DNA from: Cephalothrix spiralis
Taxonomy: Eukaryota > Nemertea > Palaeonemertea > Archinemertea > Cephalotrichidae
DNA: 10,777 nt
NCBI GenBank assembly: GCA_032353305.1
Contig: JAUCNG010393255.1
Location: 1 to 10,777, forward strand
Direction of reading: 5' to 3'
The notes under the pieces were generated by a model. It ran no database searches. It saw only the letters and a program-made list of their open reading frames with translations, and had not been told where the DNA came from. The translations under genes were made by a program, and so were the position numbers. The stretch's first letter is position 1, and each line of letters starts with the position of its first letter. Below, in pieces: positions 1 through 6,755 of this stretch.

Positions 1-1299
1 ATTTGTCAAATTTCCGAGCATCAAATTATTTCTGTATGATATACTCAATCTGGTACAAGCGTTATAGATATGACACTTATCTGAAGCAGTTAAACTAGAC
101 CATTAACATTGGTCTATTCTTAGAATACCAGTTAAAGGGGGATTTCCCTTAAAGGGTAATTCCCAATATCGTAAGCTGTGATTGGTTGTCGAGGCATATT
201 TAAGAGACGATTAAATCATGCAAAGAGGGCGGACAAGTCGGAAAAAAGCCAAGACATGTTCTTAGATATATACAAATATGTACGAGCCTAGTGTTTGGTG
301 ATCTTGGGTTCCCATGACAAATAAAACATGTATTATTCATAATACCAGTACATGTTCTTAAATACATATAATCACATAATTTGTATTGATCTGTATATTG
401 ATCTGTATTGATTTAATTTCAAGGTTATACCTGTGCAGTCTGTTTGCAAATAAAAAATTTTGCACGCTCGTTTGCACGTAATCACTATTATATGGAATGC
501 CAAAGCGGCAAAAATTTCAAACTTAAACATTTATATGCCGTAAAGAATCAGTAAAGCTCATTTTCATGATCTTTCATGTTCTAGACAAGAAAATGTATCA
601 AATATAATCAAAATTTAATGCAAGAAAAATATTTTAAATTCAAAACGATAAAAAATTCTGTCAAGCATTTCAATTTCATAGGCTACTTATTTCAGACGTA
701 ACGAAAGCACAACAAAGCAAAAAATAAATAAAGTTCCAAGATTTTTTAAGTCTCAAATAATTTTCCCTAATCGATCAATAATTGGGAAATTTATTAAGCT
801 TTATATCAGGGAAACATAAAGATGCATCATTTACCATAACTATAAAATGATGTCTAATCACACTGACTTTCTTAGTCTTAACATAGGCCTACGATATAGG
901 AGTTAAGTTAGTACAAAACTGCTAAATCCTGCACCTCTCTCAAACTTTCGGTAATTAAATCTAAATGCTTTTTTCTTTTAAGGAAAACCAGTGATGCCAT
1001 CCAGGGGGAGTTGTCGTAAAAGTGCAGCACCAACGTCTCGAAAGTGAAATTTTTAAAGATTACAATATGACCCTACCACCCCTTTACTATCTTGACATGT
1101 TCGTCATTTAGCAGTCACCCACCCACACTTCACAGACTGCTAACTAATAAAAATATTTTGAATTTAGTTCCGGCTCTATCAGATAGCGCTAGCTACACCT
1201 GTTCGTATGATACGATACATGTCATACTAGCGCTGCGGGAAGTATATGAAGCTCCATTCGCAAAATCAGCGAATTTTAAAACCAAATCATGTGTGATGA
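1..1299. other. AT-rich non-coding stretch, no gene seen
   Basis: No ORF here looks like protein, and I see no RNA gene or transposon ends. Small structures only: a tandem duplication at 132-164 (listed separately), an inverted CCAAT pentamer (ATTGG, 181-185), a short imperfect tandem of a tattgatctgta-like unit at about 382-412, and two copies of tttgcacg near 459-478. The open frame at 1092-1349 has no codon or motif character that I recognise and is treated as chance. Confidence 0.6.
132..164 (+). repeat. 16/17-bp tandem duplication, first copy contains a kappaB-like site
   Basis: Two adjacent copies, 132-148 and 149-164, differ by one base of length and a few substitutions (ttaaaggggg-atttccc against ttaaaggg-taattccc). 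The first copy contains GGGGATTTCC at 138-147, which fits the kappaB consensus GGGRNNYYCC; the second copy does not fit at its fourth position. Each copy can also form a short stem between its ggg and ccc ends. A regulatory role is only a possibility, since a ten-base match is expected now and then by chance. Confidence 0.5.
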
Positions 1300-1307
1300 T
1301 TAGCTGT
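1300..1307. repeat. Left copy of 8-bp direct repeat flanking the pseudogene
   Basis: TTAGCTGT lies three bases before the ATG at 1310 and recurs at 1971-1978, just after the A-run at 1961-1969. A duplication of this size fits the target-site duplication of LINE-mediated retrotransposition. Since an 8-mer can recur by chance when a window of several hundred bases is searched, support is moderate. Confidence 0.35.
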
Positions 1308-1969
1308 ATATGTCATGGAATATCTTTAGTGAAGAAAACGGAAATCTAACTTTTCGTCAAAAGTTCGACAATTTACGTAACTCTCCTATACCCCAGCATA
1401 TAGAAGGTTCAAGCCAGAAAAAAATCAATATCATATCGAAGAAGGAAGCCTGTCAGGTCTCAAGAGACAAAGCTAGAGTGTTGAAGCGCAGATGAATATC
1501 AAGTCAATCAACTGCGTCAATTGAAACAGATATAGAAGACAATCTCACATGTTGAAATAGACGAAGACATCATTGATCAACAACAAACAACATTGATTTC
1601 TAGTATTTTGGAAATCCCTGAAACGGTTGAAGAACTTGAATTTACCAGCTGAAGCTATTGCTGAGGCTTCTGGACAAATAGAAAAACATAGCGATGGCGA
1701 AAGTGAAAGTGGAGAAAATGGAGATGAAGAAACTAAAAATTTGGCTGCAGCAGAAAAATCTGCAAGATCTTTGCACAGAAGTACAGAATTTCGCTATAGG
1801 ACAGCATGGAGTATGGGATTATGATTTAACTTAATATTTAAATTTTTTATTTCTCAATGACGCTGATGTTGTTTAGCCGGTCATGGAACTACCTGACAGT
1901 TGATATTTGTGTTGTTATTGTTTTCCTTTGAAATTCTATATTGAATAAAATTATAAATTTAAAAAAAAA
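1308..1969 (+). pseudogene. Decayed coding segment with 3' UTR and poly(A)-like end; probable retrocopy of an unrecognised gene
   Basis: Three open pieces run in order on the plus strand in three different frames. Piece one starts with an ATG at 1310 (MSWNIFSEENGNL...) and stops with TGA at 1493. Piece two, opening at about 1491 (DEYQVNQLRQLKQI...), carries an internal TAG at 1533-1535 and reads on through VEIDEDIIDQQQ and IPETVEELEF to a TGA at 1650. Piece three overlaps it from about 1627 (LPAEAIAEASGQIEKHSDGE...), has an acidic Ser/Glu/Asp-rich patch, and ends AWSMGL at the TGA 1822-1824. Composition is charged and Gln/Glu-rich, unlike the random Phe/Leu/Ile/Lys/stop mix of chance frames nearby, and the pieces abut where the frame changes, so one ancestral reading frame broken by two indels and one stop is the simplest reading. 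Downstream lie AATAAA (1944-1949) and nine A residues (1961-1969), spaced like a processed mRNA end. An 8-bp direct repeat brackets the block. I do not recognise the family. It could instead be a diverged 3' exon of a live gene with unusual splicing. Confidence 0.45.
1944..1949 (+). promoter_or_regulatory. Polyadenylation signal AATAAA of the ancestral mRNA
   Basis: Canonical AATAAA sits 120 bases after the stop codon of the third coding piece and 11 bases before an A9 run. The hexamer is common in AT-rich DNA, so its value comes from its position between the stop codon and the A-run. Confidence 0.4.
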
Positions 1970-1970
1970 T

Positions 1971-1978
1971 TTAGCTGT
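1971..1978. repeat. Right copy of 8-bp direct repeat flanking the pseudogene
   Basis: TTAGCTGT, identical to 1300-1307, follows the A-run after a single T. It is the expected place for the 3' target-site duplication of a retrocopy. Confidence 0.35.
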
Positions 1979-2552
1979 CTACAACTGGTTCAGCTTATTT
2001 GTGAATTTCATTTAAGATATGTGGAGATATTTTGCTGACTCTTTACAAATGTGTGCATGCATCTTTTGTCTTTTATTAGCAAAACATAGCATGAATGTTC
2101 AATTTGTCAAAAGTTTTGAATGATATAAGCCCTCCAGAATATTGCAACTTTTGCATGACTTCGAATAAAACATTGGGACACGTGGACTTTAAGTACTAAT
2201 AATCGCAAATTGTGATTCTTTAGTATCTTTATCATGCAGTTCGTGTCTCTCAATATATTCTTACAATTGAAAATGATAAAATTTATAAGCATGCCCAATT
2301 AAACAAGAGAGTAAATTGAAAATTTATGTTATTACAATTTCAAAGCATGCTTATTTTGAATTGGTAAATACGGTGTTAAGCCAACATTAGCACACGGCCT
2401 TGCATGCTCATTATGTAGAGTCAAATGGTCAATGTCATTGAAACGTCAGGTGATAGCACTGCATAATATCAATGTTTCGTTCTATAGATACCCATTTCGG
2501 CAAAGTACAAATCGCGTTGAAAGCTTTAAGTAAGTCAATTATTGACCCAACA
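1979..2552. other. AT-rich non-coding stretch, no gene seen
   Basis: No supported coding region, RNA or repeat. The minus-strand open frame at 2107-2298 has the Ile/Phe/Leu/Asn composition expected of chance frames in AT-rich DNA. Confidence 0.6.
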
Positions 2553-2626
2553 GCTTCGATGGCCGAGTGGTTAAAGCGATCTGATCCAAGGGTCGCTGGT
2601 TCGGATCCCATGCATGGAATTTTTTT
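2553..2626 (+). repeat. tRNA-Ser/Leu-like SINE head or tRNA pseudogene with Pol III terminator
   Basis: TGGCCGAGTGG at 2560-2570 is a perfect A box (TRGCNNAGYNGG) of the type found in Ser and Leu tRNAs. GGTTCGGATCC at 2598-2608 matches the B box with one mismatch. The 27 bases between them are too few for a class II tRNA with a long variable arm. Folding fails: only about two pairs form in the T stem and almost none in the acceptor stem (2553-2559 against 2612-2618), so this is not a working tRNA. A run of seven T (2620-2626) directly follows and would end Pol III transcription. Sequence of SINE-like, somewhat higher GC continues to about 2900, so the head probably belongs to a decayed SINE whose body extends there. 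The 118-codon minus-strand frame across this body is a shadow. Confidence 0.6.
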
Positions 2627-2936
2627 CTGAATGAAATTAATTCTGGCTCATCAGCAAAAAGAATGTAGTCAAAGAATACTAAGACTACGTAGAGATTAGG
2701 ATATATCGAAACTGCCCTAGGAGACAAGATGACGTTAGCGAAGCAATTAAAAAATGCCTTAGTCGAAAGAACAAATGGTCGAAACCCATAATAGGTCGAA
2801 GGACACATTGACACAATGTCAAGCGTACCCTGCAGGCAAGGGTTGGTACGTGGCACAATCATATCACTAGGAATGAGTGCTACCCAAGTGTACATAAGCT
2901 ATGGAAAATTAACCTAGGGTCTTCAGCACAGTATGT
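2627..2936 (+). repeat. Probable SINE body downstream of the Ser/Leu-like head
   Basis: Moderate-GC sequence continues from the tRNA-like head without coding character on either strand. No recognised SINE core domain could be identified by eye, and its 3' end is not defined; the boundary given is where the opposing element's tail repeat begins. The stretch may include ordinary flanking DNA. Confidence 0.3.
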
Positions 2937-2968
2937 CAAGCGACTTGACTCAAGCGACTTGACTCAAG
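2937..2968. repeat. 14-bp tandem repeat, 2.3 copies; likely 3' tail of the minus-strand SINE
   Basis: The unit caagcgacttgact occurs at 2937-2950 and 2951-2964, followed by caag at 2965-2968. On the minus strand this is the end of the element headed at 3293, and short tandem repeats are a usual 3' tail of tRNA-derived SINEs. No clear target-site duplication was found. Confidence 0.6.
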
Positions 2969-3293
2969 CTACTCTGGTAAACGCGAGCTAACTGACAGGC
3001 CAGGCCTTATCATACTAACGGCTGGCCGTGGTAAATTCAAATCTGCAATACATATTGAGCACGGACAGTCTGGGCGCGCATTCATCAGGGTAGACTCATG
3101 CGTGCCCCAGATGACTGAACTTAAAACCTGACCGAGCCACTCAGGAGGCAGTGTACGCCATCTCGATTTACTCTCGGAATCCGACGTTCGAAATCGACCG
3201 TCAGATAAAAAGGTACAGTATTGCCAGGGTCTCGAACCCGGGACCTCCGGATTCAATGACCGACTAGCTCTACAACACCGAGGCGCATCGATC
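2937..3293 (-). repeat. tRNA-derived SINE-like element, Glu/Asp/Gly-like head
   Basis: Read on the minus strand, the element starts near 3293 with gcgcctcggtgttgtag, resembling the 5' half of Glu/Asp/Gly-type tRNAs (ctcggtngtntag). A B box GGTTCGAGACC lies at 3228-3238 (one mismatch from GGTTCGANTCC), and four of five T-stem pairs can form around it. The anticodon stem is poor, so it is not a functional tRNA. A body of about 270 bp with noticeably higher GC and several CpGs follows and ends in the 14-bp tandem tail at 2968-2937. Total length of roughly 357 bp is normal for a SINE. The minus-strand 95-codon frame inside it is a shadow. The family was not identified; a search against molluscan SINE consensuses would settle it. 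Confidence 0.6.
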
Positions 3294-3876
3294 GATTTCC
3301 GACAATAAGACCGTTAAGCTATATATAGCGTGTCGCGATTTAAAAAAAGAGAAATCCGGGTTAATAGGCATTCCGTTCCACTACGGTGTTGAATACTTTA
3401 TTGCATTTGCATTCCCCACAGCTTAGGTGAATATAATAATATTCAGATACCGCAGGATATCGGAATGGTTAATAGGCTGATTTAAGTAATGCGTGTGTCC
3501 GAAAAAGGAGGTGGAAGATGTTAAATACCGAACATCCAAGGTTACAAGCAATTCTCTAATTTGCATTTGGTATTCATGTAAAAAAGAAATGATAGAATGA
3601 CATTTGGGAAAACCCAGATGATTAATGGATTATATATAACTGACCACAAGAGTACTTGTATAAAATTGCACTGTAATGACTGAGACTGAGTTGATTCGAA
3701 CCGTATTTGGGCTTTTAGCCAAATATTTACCAAAGCAACAAATGCCTCCAAAAATATATATCCAAAGGGTTGGAATCTCGCCGCAAAATTTTATATCTTT
3801 CAGCATCACCAAAAGGCAGTATTCGGAATGTTATTGTAAAGTTGTTTCTCATGGCATTTCCGTATAATTTCCGCAC
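3294..3876. other. Non-coding stretch, no gene seen
   Basis: Contains a 12-bp palindrome gctatatatagc at 3318-3329 and nothing else I can support. Overlapping open frames on both strands near 3542-3870 lack any recognisable protein character. Confidence 0.55.
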
Positions 3877-3894
3877 TTCTATATACATGTACGT

Positions 3895-3903
3895 CGAATT
3901 TCT
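3895..3903. repeat. Left 9-bp target-site duplication of the foldback element
   Basis: CGAATTTCT here is repeated exactly at 4492-4500, directly outside the two inverted arms. An 8-9 bp duplication fits the hAT, P or Merlin superfamilies of cut-and-paste transposons. Confidence 0.6.
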
Positions 3904-3913
3904 TGGTGCAGGA

Positions 3914-4032
3914 CTTTTCGGCCCCAACACTTTCGGCCCCAATATTTTCGGCCCAGGGCATTTTCGGCCCCAACACCTTCGGCCCCAACATTTCGGCCCC
4001 AATACTTTCGGCCCCAGTACATATTTGGCCCC
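3914..4032 (+). repeat. Left arm: eight ~15-bp ttcggccccaa(c/t)a units
   Basis: Units run ttttcggccccaacac, tttcggccccaatat, tttcggcccagggcat, tttcggccccaacac, cttcggccccaaca, tttcggccccaatac, tttcggccccagtacat and a decayed atttggcccc. Spacing varies from 14 to 17 bp. GC content of the core stands out against surrounding AT-rich DNA. Confidence 0.85.
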
Positions 4033-4081
4033 ATAAAAGTTGATTTTGAAGACGGTTGCAGAGACCAAAAAAGCCTATACC

Positions 4082-4214
4082 AGAGATGCAAAAAAGTTCA
4101 ATTGAATATATAAATGAGATCTCATATAAATGTCAAAATTCCTTAATCTATACTAGGTGATTGGCAATCATTGATGTATGTTTATTTTTGACATCAACTT
4201 TTTTTTGCATCTCT
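4082..4214. repeat. Inner inverted repeat (17-19 bp arms) inside the foldback core
   Basis: agagatgcaaaaaagtt at 4082-4098 is matched by its complement at 4196-4214, with two extra T residues in the right arm's T-run. The 97-bp loop is AT-rich. This may be a smaller MITE nested in the foldback element, but no target-site duplication is visible, so it may equally be part of the element's own centre. Confidence 0.6.
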
Positions 4215-4246
4215 CAAAATATAAATTAACTGGAACTTAAAATATT

Positions 4247-4320
4247 TTTTGTCTTTTCAATTAAAATTCCTTTTGTCTTTTCAATTAAAATTCCTTTTTT
4301 TTTATTTCAATTTAAATTAT
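4247..4320 (+). repeat. 24-bp tandem repeat, two exact copies plus a decayed third
   Basis: The unit ttttgtcttttcaattaaaa-ttcc occurs exactly at 4247-4270 and 4271-4294. A third, diverged copy with a lengthened T-run covers 4295-4320, and ttttcaattaaa at 4321-4332 is a further partial copy. Confidence 0.8.
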
Positions 4321-4361
4321 TTTTCAATTAAACATTCATATAAGAATTGAAATGATATTTG

Positions 4362-4485
4362 GAGCCGAAAGAGTACAGGGGCCTAAAGTGTACTGGGCCG
4401 AAAATGAACTCGGGCCAAAAGTTTTGGGGCCGAAAATGTTGGTGCCGAAAGTGGTGGGGCCGAAAGTGTCGGGGACGAAAAGACC
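4362..4485 (-). repeat. Right arm: eight ~15-bp units, inverted relative to the left arm
   Basis: Read on the minus strand the units are tttcgtccccgacac, tttcggccccaccac, tttcggcaccaacat, tttcggccccaaaac, ttttggcccgagttcat, tttcggcccagtacac, tttaggcccctgtactc and tttcggctcc. The unit count equals that of the left arm, while individual units have diverged, so the inverted structure is old. Confidence 0.85.
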
Positions 4486-4491
4486 TACACC

Positions 4492-4500
4492 CGAATTTCT
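4492..4500. repeat. Right 9-bp target-site duplication of the foldback element
   Basis: CGAATTTCT, identical to 3895-3903. Confidence 0.6.
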
Positions 4501-4507
4501 ATATAAT

Positions 4508-4890
4508 ATTCTAGCGACGGCGCCGAAGACTCGATTTGACACTTATTTACGTTTGAATACGCACCTCTGCAGCTGTGATGGGTACTTTTTGGGCCGGGGA
4601 ATTTGTTTTTAATTGCTTTACATTTTTTCTCTCCACTTACATTTTTTCAACATTCCTATTTTTATTCCAAGCATCATTTAAATTTGTAGGAAAAAATTGA
4701 TGAAGAAACAAAATGTGGGGTTGGCGGTCATAATTTTGTGCGAAGCGGACAAAATTGGGTTGGTATAGTCATAACATATGAATAGGAAAAAAATGTGCAA
4801 AATTGGAATGGCCGCATAGTGAAAATAGGCTCTCAGCAAAAAAATTCCTAGTGATCATTTTAGTATTTATTATAAAAATATGATCCTACT
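4508..4890. other. AT-rich non-coding stretch, nothing recognised
   Basis: No coding, RNA or repeat feature could be supported. A short CpG-containing run (gcgacggcgccgaagactcg) lies at about 4513-4532. Confidence 0.55.
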
Positions 4891-4898
4891 TTTCTCAC

Positions 4899-4937
4899 CT
4901 GTTTTAATCCTGCAAAATCTCCAGAATTGATTCGAAA
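4899..4937 (-). other. Candidate 39-nt internal micro-exon (minus strand)
   Basis: On the minus strand a pyrimidine tract ctttttctttacag ends at 4938, followed by a 39-nt block and then a donor CAG|GTGAGA beginning at 4898. The block is 13 codons and open in the frame FRINSGDFAGLKQ; one other frame is also open, so frame is not decided. Both splice signals are good consensus matches. Such pairs arise by chance in AT-rich DNA, no flanking exon of a matching gene was convincingly found (a weaker candidate is 5626-5671), and conservation was not testable, so this remains a hint. Confidence 0.2.
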
Positions 4938-4964
4938 CTGTAAAGAAAAAGTTAATTTTATAAA

Positions 4965-5022
4965 TCCAAAATGGCGGCACGGCGAGCAGGCGGCGTGACA
5001 CGAAGATGATAACCTTCCGGAA
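4965..5022 (+). promoter_or_regulatory. YY1- and ETS-like promoter patch
   Basis: An exact YY1 consensus (AAAATGGCGGC) sits at about 4967-4977 in a short GC-rich run, and TTCCGGAA, a palindromic ETS core, follows at about 5016-5023. YY1 and ETS sites together are typical of CpG-rich housekeeping promoters in animals. The ATG inside the YY1 site opens a frame of only 12 codons (MAARRAGGVTRR). No gene follows convincingly on either side; the 5068-5274 frame is weak. Confidence 0.25.
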
Positions 5023-5067
5023 ATGATCAATCATAAAATTATGCTAAGATAACTAAAATGCAATTTT

Positions 5068-5274
5068 GTGCCCAAAAGTCTTAATTTGAATCCAAAAATG
5101 TTGAAAATATTTTCAGAAAAAGTAATGAACGCGCCTGAACTTGGGAACTTATACGCCCACTTTTTAAAGGCCTATCAAGTGATTATTCTTTCGAAAACAC
5201 AGCGCTTGTTTTTTCGGATCATTCCGACCCAAGGTCAGAATTCAGGTCCGACCCAAGGTCAGCAATCAGGTTAG
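5068..5274 (+). other. Weak open frame, unrecognised; coding status doubtful
   Basis: A 68-codon open frame follows the YY1/ETS patch but opens with GTG; its first ATG is at 5098. It ends in a doubled octapeptide (PTQGQNSG, PTQGQQSG) produced by the 24-bp duplication at 5223-5270. No motif, signal peptide or membrane segment is evident. It is listed because it is in a suggestive position, not because the sequence is protein-like; chance is the more likely explanation. Confidence 0.12.
5223..5270 (+). repeat. 24-bp tandem duplication with nuclear-receptor-like half-sites
   Basis: Units 5223-5246 and 5247-5270 differ at only two positions (tccgacccaaggtcag followed by aattcagg or caatcagg). 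Each contains AAGGTCA (5231-5237, 5255-5261), the extended half-site bound by monomeric receptors of the ERR/SF-1 type, and a GACC-caa-GGTC inverted repeat. Regulatory use is inference. Confidence 0.75.
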
Positions 5275-6344
5275 GGATTCTTTAAAATATAACATGTACA
5301 ATTAATATCAAAAAGCCCTGCCTTTTCATTATTCTTTAAATATAATTTTTAAATCCCTTATTTACTTGAGAGAAAAAACAGGAAATCAACATTATACAAT
5401 AGAAAATATACAACTCAAAATAATTAGTGGTTTTTAGAAAAAGAATAATAATTTAGTATCTAAGAGAAAATAAATATAAACCATTAAATTCAAAAAGATA
5501 AAAACCTGGCTATTACCTAATTGTAACATTAACAAAACTTGGAGTAAAATCAAATAGCTAAGTTGTTAAAAAATGCATAACAAATATATCACCAAAATAT
5601 AGATATAAGTCAAAATATAACATACCGGTGCCAGAAAATACAAGAGATTGAAAAAGCATTTGTTGAGCAATCTTTAAAATAAATATTTCAACATAAAATA
5701 ATGTGGGAAATCAAAATCAAAAATTATTTGATCTTGGCATTGCAATATTTTTTTCTTTTAAACTTTACAATACTTTTGTAGACTAATAATTTTGTAGACT
5801 TTAAATCTGGCTCAAAATCGAAAACTAATAAACACAAAAATTGCAACTGTAAATTAACTCTTTCTCGAATTTTTAAATTGCAAAAATAGCTACGATCACA
5901 TGGATCACCTGTATACATGTAAATCAAAACGAGGCTTGAATATCAATAGACAATATTTGCAGTTGCAATAGAAATTATATCATGTATATTCAATAAAAAA
6001 ATGTTTATCATGAATGAAATTGTCTAAAAATAAATAAGTAAATAATGCTTACTTACAAATCACTGTACCAAAGAATAGTCAAATTGAGTACTTTTTGTAA
6101 AGATTCATGCATTATAATAGCAGACGATTGGGTTTTCCGTAATTTCTATTTTTAGCTATTACCTTTCAGATGATCCATTCAATAGCAATTCACAAAAAGT
6201 TTTGAATTCGTTGAAGCAGGTAGAATGGCAAAAATATAAGAGATTTATGTCCATGGTTTTAAAAGGGAAGGGCAAAAAGCAATGCCATCGGCAATGTCAA
6301 TGCCCAAGTTCAAGCTTTTAATGGCAAAATATAAATGTACTCAC
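5275..6344. other. Very AT-rich non-coding stretch (intron-like or intergenic)
   Basis: Long AT-rich sequence with many A-runs and stops in all frames. I see no RNA gene and no transposon ends. A minus-strand block at 5626-5671 is bounded by AG and GTATGT and open in all three frames, but its pyrimidine tract is poor, so it is not called as an exon. Confidence 0.6.
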
Positions 6345-6540
6345 TTCTTAGGGTTGCGGCCAGCCCAAAAAACATGGGCACTATCAACCCACAACCAAAA
6401 ATGCCATTTTTTGGGCCTCGTTGTGGTTGCCGCTATTCGACGCGAAAATACAAACCGGGCCTCAGATTCCCATTGCGACGCCAGAGACCAGAGCGAGAGT
6501 CGCGGGTAGGTTACTGACCGGGGAGCTAGAGTGTGCCGCT
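6345..6540 (-). promoter_or_regulatory. Small CpG-rich island, possible first exon on the minus strand
   Basis: CpGs cluster here, unlike the surrounding 1 kb. On the minus strand a good splice donor GTGAGTAC ends the island (plus 6344-6337). An ATG at 6375 opens ten codons (MFFGLAATLR) that run into that donor, as a short first coding exon would. Other ATGs on this strand in the island stop at once. An imperfect hairpin (gcccaaaaaa near 6363-6372 with its complement near 6408-6417) lies within. The two overlapping plus-strand open frames at 6282-6517 look like by-products of GC content. A downstream exon was not identified. Confidence 0.2.
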
Positions 6541-6755
6541 GAGAAATTCATTGTACACCTCGAATTGACTTGATCTAATATTTTTTTATTTAAAATTATT
6601 TTGTTCACCCAAATTGAATTTATGTTCATCATGTTCATGACACCAAACTTGATCCTAAATTGACTTTCTGTGATTTAAAATGAGACCTGAAATTGACTTT
6701 TTTTGCAATAATCAGTGACAATGTACAAATGCAAATATAATCAACTGGAGGTGTA

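Larger units (their letters stand above)
3904..4491. mobile_element. Non-autonomous foldback/MITE-like element with minisatellite arms
   Basis: The element is 588 bp between exact 9-bp direct repeats. Its ends are inverted: TGGTGCAGGACTTTTCGG on the left, and GGGTGTAGGTCTTTTCG read inward on the minus strand from 4491. Each arm continues as an array of eight units of about 14-17 bp with the core ttcggcccc: left arm to about 4032, right arm (as complement, ggggccgaaa) from about 4362. The central ~330 bp (4033-4361) is AT-rich and holds a second inverted repeat (4082-4214) and a 24-bp tandem repeat (4247-4320). No transposase or other coding region is present, so it would need an enzyme supplied in trans. 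Arms built of tandem units in inverted orientation are the defining trait of foldback elements such as Drosophila FB. The arms translate as TFGPN-type repeats on both strands only because units are near 15 bp; this is not evidence of a gene. The superfamily is inferred from the duplication length alone. Confidence 0.65.

Noticed and set aside
138-147. Functional kappaB enhancer
   Set aside because: Only one perfect 10-bp match with no gene or promoter visible nearby; chance is adequate.
1092-1349. 85-codon plus-strand frame as a secreted Cys-containing peptide
   Set aside because: No plausible signal peptide or regular cysteine spacing; composition is that of a chance frame and it overlaps the better supported pseudogene only at its end.
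2553-2620. Functional tRNA-Ser or tRNA-Leu gene
   Set aside because: A and B boxes are present, but acceptor and T stems do not pair and there is no room for a long variable arm.
2539-3256. Minus-strand open frames of 118 and 95 codons as LINE or host coding fragments
   Set aside because: They overlie tRNA-derived SINE sequence, show no reverse transcriptase or endonuclease motif, and have shadow-frame composition.
3210-3293. Functional minus-strand tRNA
   Set aside because: The T stem is nearly intact, but the anticodon stem and loop do not form correctly and the sequence runs on into a SINE-like body.
3770-4612. FGPN/GPK-type repeat proteins encoded in the ttcggcccc arrays on both strands
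   Set aside because: The repeats are inverted DNA arrays at the ends of a mobile element. Units vary from 14 to 17 bp and break the frame, and similar peptides appear on both strands, so the pattern is at DNA level.
5626-5671. 46-nt minus-strand exon upstream of the 4899-4937 candidate
   Set aside because: The acceptor tract is weak (AT-rich with few pyrimidines), all frames are open, and joining it with the other candidates gives no consistent recognisable peptide.
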